A stretch of 6,436 nt of DNA, from positions 1 through 6,436 of the forward strand of contig JACMRS010000262.1 of assembly GCA_014376345.1 (NCBI GenBank). The letters run 5' to 3'. The DNA is from Bacteroidia bacterium. GTDB taxonomy: Bacteria; Bacteroidota; Bacteroidia; NS11-12g; UBA955. Each line of letters opens with the position of its first letter. Position 1 is the first letter of the stretch. The notes beneath the pieces were generated by a model, which had not been told where the DNA came from, did no database searches, and saw only the letters and a list, made by a program, of their open reading frames with translations. Shown here piece by piece: positions 1 to 5,323 of this stretch. A program made the position numbers and the translations under genes.

Positions 1-324
1 AGTGTCAATGGTTTCGATTGTTCAGGATTTGTTTATTTTGTCTTTCATCATTTCAATGTTAATGTGCCCCGAAGTTCATCTGAATATAAAAACTATGGCA
101 GGGAAATTCCAATAGATAATGTGCGGAAAGGGGATGTGCTGGTTTTTAAAAGTCCAACCAGAAATGCAATCGGACACGTCGGAATAGTCGTAAAACCCAA
201 TGGAACTAAAAGCGAATTCATTCACTCATCATCTGGCAATGAAATGAAGGTGATTATTACCAGTCTTGAAAATGAAGGTTACACACGAAGGTTTGTCAAG
301 GCTGTGAATGTTTTGGGGGATTGA
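1..324 (+). CDS. NlpC/P60-family cell-wall peptidase, C-terminal part (5' end outside window)
   Basis: The reading frame is open from base 1 and ends at TGA 322-324, giving 107 residues of a longer protein. NlpC/P60 enzymes are papain-like cysteine peptidases that cut peptide stems of peptidoglycan outside the cytoplasm. The fragment opens on the catalytic-cysteine motif GFDCSGFV (Cys7 of the fragment). It continues with the typical KGDVLVF strand (43-49), the catalytic His in GHVGIV (His59), and a later His in FIHSSS (His75) at the usual position of the third catalytic residue. The catalytic domain is therefore nearly complete, and the missing part is upstream: a signal peptide and any SH3 or LysM targeting domain. 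A GTG at 64 could be read as a start, but it lies after the catalytic Cys, so the real start is left of the window. The gene converges on the next one with only 4 bp between stop codons and no visible hairpin. Family assignment is firm; the substrate is unknown. Confidence 0.9.
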   Translation, partial: SVNGFDCSGFVYFVFHHFNVNVPRSSSEYKNYGREIPIDNVRKGDVLVFKSPTRNAIGHVGIVVKPNGTKSEFIHSSSGNEMKVIITSLENEGYTRRFVKAVNVLGD

Positions 325-328
325 GGGT

Positions 329-607
329 TTAGGACTTGTAAATTGCTATGCAAATTTGTATAATACCAATAATAATTGAAAAAATTGTAAGAAACAATAT
401 CCTATTGGAAACTTTATTGTTGGATTCTGCAACCATTGCCATCATTGATGCTATTCTTTTTTGAGCTATATTATTATTTTCTAATGCCCTTCTATCATTT
501 CTATGTGTTTCTTCATGAATATCTGATAATAATTGTTCTATAGGTTTTTTTAAATCTTCCTTAGCTTCTTTCTCTGCATCTGGTCTGGTGTAGTTTTGAT
601 TTTCCAT
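329..607 (-). CDS. Small tail-anchored membrane protein, function unknown
   Basis: A 92-residue protein that I do not recognise as a named family. Residues 1-67 are very polar and charged (many Glu, Lys, Asn and Arg) and look helical, possibly coiled coil around 12-66. Residues about 69-89 form one strongly hydrophobic segment rich in Ile, followed only by Lys-Ser. This gives a cytoplasmic helical domain with a C-terminal membrane anchor. There is no signal peptide and no catalytic-looking motif. The ATG at 605-607 has no Shine-Dalgarno sequence, which is usual for this phylum. A perfect TAnnTTTG promoter element lies 22 bases upstream (630-637), which supports the start and argues that the gene is expressed. 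It converges on the NlpC/P60 gene. The product could be a scaffold or a small membrane stress protein, but nothing in the sequence decides this. Confidence 0.7.
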   Translation of the reverse strand: MENQNYTRPDAEKEAKEDLKKPIEQLLSDIHEETHRNDRRALENNNIAQKRIASMMAMVAESNNKVSNRILFLTIFSIIIGIIQICIAIYKS

Positions 608-629
608 ATAATTGAATTTATTTTTAGAA

Positions 630-637
630 CAAAAATA
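630..637 (-). promoter_or_regulatory. Bacteroidota-type -7 promoter element (TATTTTTG)
   Basis: Read on the minus strand, TATTTTTG matches the TAnnTTTG consensus exactly. About 21 bases upstream is CTG (659-661), one mismatch from the usual -33 TTG. Initiation would give a leader of roughly 15 nt before the ATG at 607. The element is the likely promoter of the small membrane protein gene 329-607. Confidence 0.55.
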
Positions 638-885
638 ACGATTAAATGAGTTAACTATCAGGATTTGCTTTTCTTAAGTCTGATTTTTCTCTGGCATCTT
701 ACATTTTTTCATAAGTATTCAACAAGTCAAGCATTGCCCTTACTCTTAGACTTTAGGTTTTTAATTTTTTCACTCGTTTTCGTTTCTTTATTTATAGCAC
801 GTAGCTAAATTAAACGAATGTTGATTCAGCAAAAAAAACAATCCTATATTTTCATGCACTACTTATCCGAAGCAGATTCTACATC

Positions 886-930
886 AAAAAAAAATCGGAA
901 TAACGAAGAAAACTTCAATTATTCCGATTT
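886..930 (-). terminator. Rho-independent terminator of the tRNA-Glu gene
   Basis: On the minus strand a perfect 12-bp stem is formed by 919-930 with 892-903 (arm AAATCGGAATAA). It is extended across a small internal loop by a further 4 bp (913-916 with 905-908) and closed by an AAAA loop. The 3' arm runs into nine T residues (886-894 as A on the plus strand). It begins 3 bases past the tRNA 3' end, so it ends the tRNA transcript and makes this a single-tRNA unit. Confidence 0.9.
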
Positions 931-932
931 AG

Positions 933-1004
933 TAGTCCCAAGGGGAGTCGAACCCCTCTTACCAGGATGAAAACCTGGTGTCCTAACCGATAGACGATGG
1001 GACC
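933..1004 (-). tRNA. tRNA-Glu (anticodon TTC)
   Basis: The minus strand folds into a complete 72-nt cloverleaf. The acceptor arm pairs GGTCCCA with TGGGACT, with G1 opposite U72 as a wobble, and A73 is the discriminator. The D stem is GTCT/GGAC. The anticodon stem CCAGG/CCTGG closes the loop TTTTCAT, giving anticodon TTC, which reads GAA and GAG. A 4-nt variable loop and the T arm AGGGG-TTCGACT-CCCCT complete the fold. CCA is not encoded (the sequence after the discriminator is CTA), so it must be added by the CCA-adding enzyme. The gene has its own strong promoter (1020-1049) and terminator (886-930), so it is an isolated unit, not part of an rRNA or tRNA cluster. Confidence 0.97.
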
Positions 1005-1019
1005 TTCTTTTTGGGACTG

Positions 1020-1049
1020 CAAAATTAGCTTATTTTTCATTCCACGCAA
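1020..1049 (-). promoter_or_regulatory. Promoter of tRNA-Glu (TTG-N19-TAATTTTG)
   Basis: On the minus strand, TTG (1047-1049) and TAATTTTG (1020-1027) are separated by 19 bases, an essentially perfect Bacteroidota housekeeping sigma promoter. The start of transcription should fall near 1013-1015, about 10 nt before the mature tRNA 5' end at 1004, leaving a short leader for RNase P to remove. Confidence 0.85.
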
Positions 1050-1158
1050 ATTTTTTTCAATATTTTTTAAAATGAAGTGGTTTTAACCCTAAATATCAAT
1101 GAAATCAGTGGGTTTTGCTTTAATTGTTTAATTTAGCAGCTTAATTTGAAATGGTAAT

Positions 1159-1701
1159 ATGATGGATGAAGACAGGAGATTTGTAATTATTGAAGATCCA
1201 AATATTTGCTACTGGTGTGAAAATCGAGTAAAAAATACTGAAGAAAGTTGCTTTAGCTGCGGATTTCCCCAGAGAGCAGGGGAGTGGGAGCAAAGAGGAT
1301 GGCTGGGTAAAGCACGTAAAGATAAAAAAGATTACGAGGTAAACCTGAAATGGGCCAGAACTGTGTTGTTTGTAATTGCTATTTATTACCTGGTTGCAGG
1401 CTTTATTGAATATGTATACAGTAACAGCGATCTTACTGTAGGCTTTGCCGGCAGTTCTATCGTATTAGTATTTGTGTCGCTTGGTATCTGGGCGCGCAAA
1501 AATCTATATACGCCCTTGTTAATAGGTTTTGTGCTCTTTATTATTTTACTGATTCTTCCTGCTTTAGATGACCCCATGGCTATTTTTAGAGGAGTGATAA
1601 TTAAAATAATTTTGGTAACTTCCTATATTAAAAGTCTGAAATTTGCCCGCACAGTAAGAAATAAAAGAGAAATTGACCTGGATATTTTACATGATGAATG
1701 A
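1159..1701 (+). CDS. Zinc-ribbon plus multi-pass membrane protein, function unknown
   Basis: A 180-residue protein with two parts. The N-terminal cytoplasmic part carries four cysteines as two CxxC knuckles (Cys17/Cys20 and Cys31/Cys34, within CYWC and CFSC-GF), a short zinc ribbon. A basic, Trp-containing linker (44-66) follows, then about four hydrophobic segments (67-88, 93-112, 117-135, 142-160) and a charged tail rich in Asp and Glu. Zinc ribbons on small membrane proteins often mediate protein contacts, but I do not recognise the family and assign no function. The start is one of two adjacent ATGs (1159 or 1162). Just before it, ATG-GTA-ATA-TGA at 1151-1162 makes a three-codon frame overlapping the start. 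A near-consensus promoter element TTAATTTG (one mismatch) lies at 1141-1148, which would leave almost no leader. The gene ends before a strong shared terminator. Confidence 0.8.
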   Translation: MMDEDRRFVIIEDPNICYWCENRVKNTEESCFSCGFPQRAGEWEQRGWLGKARKDKKDYEVNLKWARTVLFVIAIYYLVAGFIEYVYSNSDLTVGFAGSSIVLVFVSLGIWARKNLYTPLLIGFVLFIILLILPALDDPMAIFRGVIIKIILVTSYIKSLKFARTVRNKREIDLDILHDE

Positions 1702-1736
1702 TATTAAATGGTGAAGATATATTTATGAATAAAACA

Positions 1737-1762
1737 AAAAAGGCCCCGTTTAGGGCCTTTTT
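1737..1762. terminator. Bidirectional rho-independent terminator
   Basis: A perfect 10-bp stem is formed by AAAAAGGCCC (1737-1746) with GGGCCTTTTT (1753-1762), with the 6-nt loop CGTTTA. The plus strand gives a run of five T; the minus strand gives six T plus further T-rich sequence. It sits between two converging genes (stop at 1701 and stop at 1782) and can end transcription from both sides. Confidence 0.93.
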
Positions 1763-1781
1763 ATCTGAGTTATTAAAAATA

Positions 1782-2756
1782 TTATCTGGTAATCACAACC
1801 TTTTCAGATTTTACCAAACCTTCCATATTGATATTGATAAAATAAAGTCCGGCTGCAAGTTCTGTAGTATTTAATACAATATTACCGTTTTCATTTGCCG
1901 CAACAACATTCATAACATTTCCAAGACAATCAGAAATTGTTACATCTGCAGAATTAATATCTTCTCCATTGATTGTGATTTTATCTTTTGCCGGATTTGG
2001 ATAGATAACTATCTTAGAAACAGTATTGAAATTAACTGTTTTGTTATAAGAATAAACACTTTTACCATCAACATCAGTTTGTTTGAGTCTGTAAAATGAG
2101 ATGCCTTCAATCGGACGTGCATCTGTTTCAGTGTAATTAAGGATAGTACTGCTGTTCATTCCACCTTTCACAGTTTTGATTGTTTGCCAGTTTGTTCCGT
2201 CTGCAGAGCGTTCTATGCTGAATGATAGGTTGTTGGTTTCCTCAACTGTTGTCCACTGAAGTACTATGTTAGATTCTTTTTGCTGTGCAGTAAAACTCAT
2301 CAGACTTACCGGAAGCGGCACTGGTGCAGCACAAGTAATAGTTTGAGGAGGTATACCTGGACCTTGAATACTTACATAATAAGCATTACAAGAAAGTGAG
2401 GAAGTAGTTGCAGTGTTGCAATCCGAAACTGATCTCCAAGGATTTGACTGACTTGTTACAGTGCCTTTTCCACCACTCAATGGTAGTTGGAAAAAGTTGC
2501 CTTGTGTGCCACACATCAGGCTTGCTTGCAACGTATTAAGTTTAGCCGGGATATTAGTTCCGCTAAATGTAATATCATAAGTAGTGTTGATGTTATAGTT
2601 ATAACCCCATTGACAAGTTGATGGTGCAACAACACCAACAGGAGTTAAATTTATGTGAACTGTGTAACCGCTGTTAGAAACAACATTGATAGAGCATTGG
2701 CTTTTTACATTAAGGAAAGAAAGTGAAAATGCAAGAGTTAGAAAAAATTTGTTCAT
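1782..2756 (-). CDS. Secreted protein with FnIII-like domain and T9SS type A sorting domain
   Basis: A 324-residue secreted protein. Residues 1-19 are a Sec signal peptide (Lys3, hydrophobic core, cut probably before Gln20). Residues 20-145 form a Cys-containing domain (Cys21, 48, 82, 113, 123, 142: an even number, suited to disulfides) that I do not recognise. It ends in a Pro-rich linker at 144-149. Residues about 150-240 match the beta-sandwich module common in Bacteroidota surface proteins (LPVSLMSFTA, then LQWTTVEETNN, then SIERSADG.NW, then FYRLKQTDVDG). Residues 248-324 are the type A sorting domain: start IYPNPAKDKI, middle LAAGLYFI, end SEKVVITR. This tail directs export through the PorV/PorU type IX machinery, with the tail removed and the protein usually attached to the surface. 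No catalytic motif is visible, so an adhesin or surface-layer role is a guess. The gene has its own TAGTTTTG promoter and ends at the shared terminator. Confidence 0.93.
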   Translation of the reverse strand: MNKFFLTLAFSLSFLNVKSQCSINVVSNSGYTVHINLTPVGVVAPSTCQWGYNYNINTTYDITFSGTNIPAKLNTLQASLMCGTQGNFFQLPLSGGKGTVTSQSNPWRSVSDCNTATTSSLSCNAYYVSIQGPGIPPQTITCAAPVPLPVSLMSFTAQQKESNIVLQWTTVEETNNLSFSIERSADGTNWQTIKTVKGGMNSSTILNYTETDARPIEGISFYRLKQTDVDGKSVYSYNKTVNFNTVSKIVIYPNPAKDKITINGEDINSADVTISDCLGNVMNVVAANENGNIVLNTTELAAGLYFININMEGLVKSEKVVITR

Positions 2757-2782
2757 ATTGATTTTTTTTAAATTTTATGATA

Positions 2783-2790
2783 CAAAACTA
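2783..2790 (-). promoter_or_regulatory. -7 promoter element (TAGTTTTG) of the T9SS cargo gene
   Basis: The minus strand reads TAGTTTTG, an exact TAnnTTTG match, 26 bases upstream of the ATG at 2756. There is no clean -33 TTG; the nearest is TTC at 2808-2810, 17 bases upstream, and it lies inside the palindrome 2803-2820. A weak -33 overlapped by a palindrome is the arrangement expected of a regulated promoter. This last point is inference. Confidence 0.6.
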
Positions 2791-2802
2791 ATGTTAACGG
2801 GC

Positions 2803-2820
2803 ATTTTGAAGTTTCAAAAT
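2803..2820. repeat. Perfect 8-bp inverted repeat (candidate operator)
   Basis: ATTTTGAA (2803-2810), a 2-base spacer GT, then TTCAAAAT (2813-2820). The dyad covers the expected -33 region of the leftward promoter at 2783-2790. It has no T-run on either side, so it is not a terminator. A dimeric DNA-binding protein site is a reasonable reading. A weaker dyad, ATGTT-TC-AACAT, lies at 2886-2897 in the same divergent region. Confidence 0.45.
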
Positions 2821-2870
2821 TCGATGAGCACTGAAATAAATACAGAAAAACGGCTTGTATAATTCGATGA
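2818..2870. repeat. Pair of 10-bp direct repeats (AATTCGATGA)
   Basis: AATTCGATGA occurs at 2818-2827 and again at 2861-2870. The 43-bp offset is close to four helical turns, so both copies would face the same side of the DNA. Both lie between the two divergent genes. Function unknown; repeated regulator sites or chance in AT-rich DNA are both possible. Confidence 0.4.
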
Positions 2871-2949
2871 ACGGAAATTTGGTAGATGTTTCAACATACA
2901 ATTTAGATGCAACATTTATTTTAAATATAAAGTAGTATTTTGCGACCTC

Positions 2950-4131
2950 ATGAAGCAGCATTCTGCAAGAATAGGATCGATTGATCTTTTAAGAGGATTG
3001 GTTATGGCGCTAATGGCGCTGGATCATACCCGTGATTTCTTTCATAGCAATATTGGTGGGCATGATCCTTTGGATCTTGACTTTACTACGCCTGCTCATT
3101 TTATGACAAGGTGGATTACACATTATTGTGCACCCGTATTTGTATTTCTAGCAGGTATGTCGGCTTATTTATCGGGACTAAAAAGAAGCAAAGCCGATTT
3201 GAGTCGTTTTTTAATAACACGTGGATTATGGCTTGTTGTTGTCGAAATAACAGTAGTTACTTTTGGCTGGACATTTAATCCTGCATATCCTGTTCTGCTT
3301 TTACAAGTAATCTGGGCAATCGGTATAAGTATGGTAGCTTTGGGAATTGCAGTACAGTTGCCGTATAAATATATTTTAGTAATTGCCATTATAATAATTG
3401 CAGGTCATAATTTACTCGATTATCCTGAAGCTTCACATACAGGGTCATTTAGTTTTATCTGGGATGTTTTACACCATGGAAGGTTTTCTTTTTTTCCTTA
3501 CTTGGAAGGTCACAATCTTGTTGTGGTTTATCCTGTAATACCATGGATTGGTATCATTCTTATTGGATACTGCTTTGGAAAATTATATGAACCGGATTTT
3601 GATGTATCTGAAAGAAAAAAAATTCTGCTTTACAGCGGTTTAGGAATGATCTGTTTCTTTATTATACTTCGTTTATTAAACAGTTACGGAAATCCGTTTC
3701 ATTGGGAAACACAAAAAAGTGTTTTGTTTACATTGTTTTCTTTTGTAGATGTCTGTAAATACCCGCCTTCGTTATTATTTACATGTCTTACAATCGGTCC
3801 GGCATTAGTTTTTTTGGCTTTTTCTGAAAATATAAAAAGCAGACTATCTCAAGTATTGACAGTATTCGGCAAGGTGCCTTTCTTCTATTACATTTTGCAT
3901 ATTTATATTATTCACATTGGAGCCGTAATCCTGTTTTATGCATCTGGGTATACTTCGGCAGATATAGGTGGTGCCTCAGCATTGTTTTTATTTAAACCTA
4001 ACGGAATGGGATTCAATCTTGTCGGTGTTTATTTAATCTGGTTGCTTTTATTGGTGATACTTTATTATCCCTGTAAATGGTTTGCAGGGTATAAATCGCG
4101 GCATGAAAAAGCCTGGTTGAGCTATCTGTAA
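2950..4131 (+). CDS. DUF1624 / heparan-alpha-glucosaminide N-acetyltransferase-like membrane protein
   Basis: A 393-residue, very hydrophobic protein with about ten predicted membrane helices. It fits the DUF1624/HGSNAT-catalytic family of membrane acyltransferases, which are thought to pass acetyl groups from cytoplasmic acetyl-CoA across the membrane to extracytoplasmic sugars. Visible family motifs are R-I-x-S-I-D-x-L-R-G (7-16) at the entry to helix 1, LDHTRDFF (24-31) with the conserved His26, TRWITHYCAPVFVFLAG (53-69), RGLWLVVVE (91-99), YPVIPWIG (194-201), a KYPPSL loop (270-275) and GKVPFFYYILH (307-317). The C-terminal YPCKWF...K..H...WLSYL is also usual. Length fits the family. The ATG at 2950 is supported because the conserved motif begins at residue 7; it has no Shine-Dalgarno sequence and no clear promoter. 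The true substrate cannot be read from the sequence. It could modify a cell-envelope glycan. Confidence 0.88.
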   Translation: MKQHSARIGSIDLLRGLVMALMALDHTRDFFHSNIGGHDPLDLDFTTPAHFMTRWITHYCAPVFVFLAGMSAYLSGLKRSKADLSRFLITRGLWLVVVEITVVTFGWTFNPAYPVLLLQVIWAIGISMVALGIAVQLPYKYILVIAIIIIAGHNLLDYPEASHTGSFSFIWDVLHHGRFSFFPYLEGHNLVVVYPVIPWIGIILIGYCFGKLYEPDFDVSERKKILLYSGLGMICFFIILRLLNSYGNPFHWETQKSVLFTLFSFVDVCKYPPSLLFTCLTIGPALVFLAFSENIKSRLSQVLTVFGKVPFFYYILHIYIIHIGAVILFYASGYTSADIGGASALFLFKPNGMGFNLVGVYLIWLLLLVILYYPCKWFAGYKSRHEKAWLSYL

Positions 4132-4140
4132 AAATAAAAT

Positions 4141-4169
4141 GACCACTTATGTAAGTTTTTCGACCACTT
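4141..4169. repeat. Two GACCACTT direct repeats, 21-bp period
   Basis: GACCACTT occurs at 4141-4148 and 4162-4169, exactly two helical turns apart, in the gap after the acyltransferase gene. Repeated GTGGTC/GACCAC motifs spaced about two turns apart are found in the ends of some IS21-type elements, so this may be a relic insertion-sequence end. It may equally be a regulator site upstream of the promoter at 4205-4212. No transposase remains nearby. Confidence 0.4.
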
Positions 4170-4185
4170 TTGTTTCAAAGGGCAG

Positions 4186-4212
4186 TTGTTAAATAAATTG
4201 TATTTAGGTTTG
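4186..4212 (+). promoter_or_regulatory. Promoter of the 155-residue protein gene (TTG-N16-TAGGTTTG)
   Basis: TAGGTTTG (4205-4212) matches TAnnTTTG exactly. A TTG lies at 4186-4188 with a 16-base spacer, slightly short of the usual 17-23. The ATG at 4235 is 22 bases downstream, leaving a short AT-rich leader with no Shine-Dalgarno sequence. Confidence 0.6.
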
Positions 4213-4234
4213 TATAAACTTAAACCATTTATTT

Positions 4235-4702
4235 ATGAATATCCTTAATTTTAATTTTCAGAATGTGCTTATCAGCACCAAAGAAATCGGTCACATTAAA
4301 GAAGGCTTGGAACGTGTAAAAACACTTCTGCCTGTATCTTTTAATCTAAGCGAGCAACAAAGAGAAGCCTTGCCTGCTATCAGTTCCGACAACAGAATGT
4401 TTGTTCATGATGCGCTTGCAATTGCTTCTTCTGCTCCAATCTACCTTCCCGGTTATATTTCAATTTCGGGAATGCAGAAGGAACTTTTGCTTTTCGATCA
4501 GCTTGAAGAGTTGTCTGCATTATCGCAGGCACTTACTGAAAAGCTGGAAGATCTTAAATTGCTTGCCGGTGGCGAAGCGTTTGCAGGAGCACTTACTGTT
4601 TTTAAACTTGTTGAATTTTCTTTTAATTCGGGAATACAAGAATCAGCAGAAACTTATAAAAAACTTCAGGAGCAATTTAAACCACCGTTTATTAACTCTT
4701 GA
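4235..4702 (+). CDS. Small helical cytoplasmic protein, function unknown
   Basis: A 155-residue soluble protein with no signal peptide, membrane segment or cysteine. It appears all-helical. The pattern resembles, from memory, an uncharacterised family seen in Bacteroidota and other bacteria: a first helix of about 30 residues, a QREALPAISSDNRMFVHDAL stretch (42-61), a Pro-rich turn SAPIYLPGY (66-74), an acidic helix pair (80-109), then an A-G-G-E-A-F-A-G-A-L segment (111-120) and a final helix pair ending near FKPPF. I assign no function. It has its own promoter and is followed by a 105-bp gap with a second promoter, so it is probably a separate unit from the sigma-factor operon downstream. 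A frame at +1 (4401-4772) overlaps it but is Leu/Phe-rich nonsense and is not a gene. Confidence 0.75.
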   Translation: MNILNFNFQNVLISTKEIGHIKEGLERVKTLLPVSFNLSEQQREALPAISSDNRMFVHDALAIASSAPIYLPGYISISGMQKELLLFDQLEELSALSQALTEKLEDLKLLAGGEAFAGALTVFKLVEFSFNSGIQESAETYKKLQEQFKPPFINS

Positions 4703-4780
4703 AAGTATCAGTAAATTTCTTTTTGATAAGTTACAACTGACTTTTATTTTCTCTGATTACGTGAAAGTTTAAAATAATTT

Positions 4781-4788
4781 TAAATTTG
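4781..4788 (+). promoter_or_regulatory. -7 promoter element (TAAATTTG) of the ECF sigma operon
   Basis: TAAATTTG is an exact TAnnTTTG match, the element of the housekeeping sigma factor, placed 19 bases before the TTG start at 4808. The best -33 candidate is GTG at 4761-4763 with a 17-base spacer, one mismatch from TTG. This suggests basal transcription by the primary sigma factor. Any autoregulatory promoter used by the ECF sigma factor itself cannot be told apart by eye. Confidence 0.5.
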
Positions 4789-4793
4789 TTGCC

Positions 4794-4810
4794 TGAGGAT
4801 TGCACTATTG
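4794..4810 (+). promoter_or_regulatory. Shine-Dalgarno-like TGAGG before a TTG start
   Basis: GAGG at 4795-4798 lies 9 bases before the TTG codon at 4808-4810. No ATG or GTG is available in frame near the start: the frame upstream reads only ATT, CTG and ATT back to a TAA at 4781-4783. The family alignment begins within a few residues of this TTG. The site decides the start, and it is unusual here because the other genes in the window lack such a site. Confidence 0.6.
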
Positions 4811-5323
4811 ACACTTGAAGAGTTATATCATAAACACAAAAAACAAGTGTATAATCTGGCGCTTCATTATGTTCAGAACATTGAGGAGGCACAAGAGATA
4901 ACTCAGGATGTTTTTGTTTCTTTAAATAATGGACTTGAAAAGTTCAGGGAGGATTCTTCTATTGATACCTGGATATACAGAATTACAATCAATAAGTCGC
5001 TCGATTACATAAAAGCTAAAAACAGAAAGAAGCGTTCAGGGTTTTTAGTTTCTTTATTTAACAATATTTCAGATCAGTTAAGTTACTCAGATTTCGATCA
5101 TCCGGGTGTTTTAATGGAACAGAAAGAAGCAGTGCAAAGTATATTCTTTCATATCAACAAACTTCCGGCAAATCAGAAAACAGTTTTGATTTTGAGTAAA
5201 ATAGAAAGTAAAAGTCAAAGGGAAATTGCTGAAATTTTGGGAATAAGTCTAAAAGCAGTTGAGTCGCTGTTGCAACGTGCAAAAACAAGTCTGTTAAATA
5301 AATTAAAACCAAACGAAGGATAA
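4808..5323 (+). CDS. ECF-family RNA polymerase sigma factor
   Basis: A 171-residue alternative sigma factor that directs RNA polymerase to a small regulon. Region 2 spans about residues 5-70 (LYHKHKKQVYNLAL, then the EEAQEITQDVFV helix, then DTWIYRITINKSLDYIK), which binds core polymerase and melts the -10 region. A variable linker with no conserved domain follows (71-116). Region 4 spans about 117-166 (LPANQKTVLIL, then SQREIAEILGISLKAVESLLQRAK), with the helix-turn-helix that reads the -35 region. Region 3 is absent, as expected for the ECF group, and length is normal. The start is a TTG with a Shine-Dalgarno-like site. The stop overlaps the next gene's ATG by one base (TAATG), implying translational coupling to a membrane protein that is probably its anti-sigma factor. 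Size and neighbours resemble CnrH of the CnrYXH metal-response set. Confidence 0.95.
   Translation: MTLEELYHKHKKQVYNLALHYVQNIEEAQEITQDVFVSLNNGLEKFREDSSIDTWIYRITINKSLDYIKAKNRKKRSGFLVSLFNNISDQLSYSDFDHPGVLMEQKEAVQSIFFHINKLPANQKTVLILSKIESKSQREIAEILGISLKAVESLLQRAKTSLLNKLKPNEG

Larger units (their letters stand above)
608..932. other. Gene-poor intergenic stretch
   Basis: Apart from the promoter at 630-637 and the tRNA terminator at 886-930, I see no gene here. The sequence is AT-rich with stops in all frames. The longest suggestive piece is a 17-codon minus-strand frame ending at a TAA at 699-701. It reads like the end of a protein but has no supported start and may be a decayed gene remnant or chance. 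No repeats, tRNA-like folds or insertion-sequence ends stand out. Confidence 0.6.

Noticed and set aside
699..755. Short minus-strand frame reading like a protein C-terminus (ends ...LLNTYEKM-stop)
   Set aside because: It has only about 17 codons after an upstream stop, no homology I can name, and no fuller gene around it. It may be a decayed remnant, but this cannot be supported.
1009..1018. Possible fragment of a second tRNA copy next to tRNA-Glu
   Set aside because: Only 8 bases match the acceptor strand and in inverted orientation; no other tRNA arm is present.
1386..1577. 63-codon minus-strand open frame
   Set aside because: It lies wholly inside the zinc-ribbon membrane gene on the other strand and shows no recognisable domain, promoter or start context.
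3165..3389. 74-codon minus-strand open frame
   Set aside because: It is antisense to the conserved membrane core of the acyltransferase, whose family motifs clearly show the plus frame is the coding one.
4401..4772. 123-codon plus-strand frame running past the end of the 155-residue gene
   Set aside because: It overlaps that gene in another frame; its composition (runs of Leu, Phe, Lys, Arg) is that of a shifted frame and it resembles nothing.
4703..4807. Terminator between the 155-residue gene and the sigma operon
   Set aside because: The gap is AT-rich with T-runs but I find no stable GC-containing stem; separation of the two units rests on the promoter, not on a terminator.
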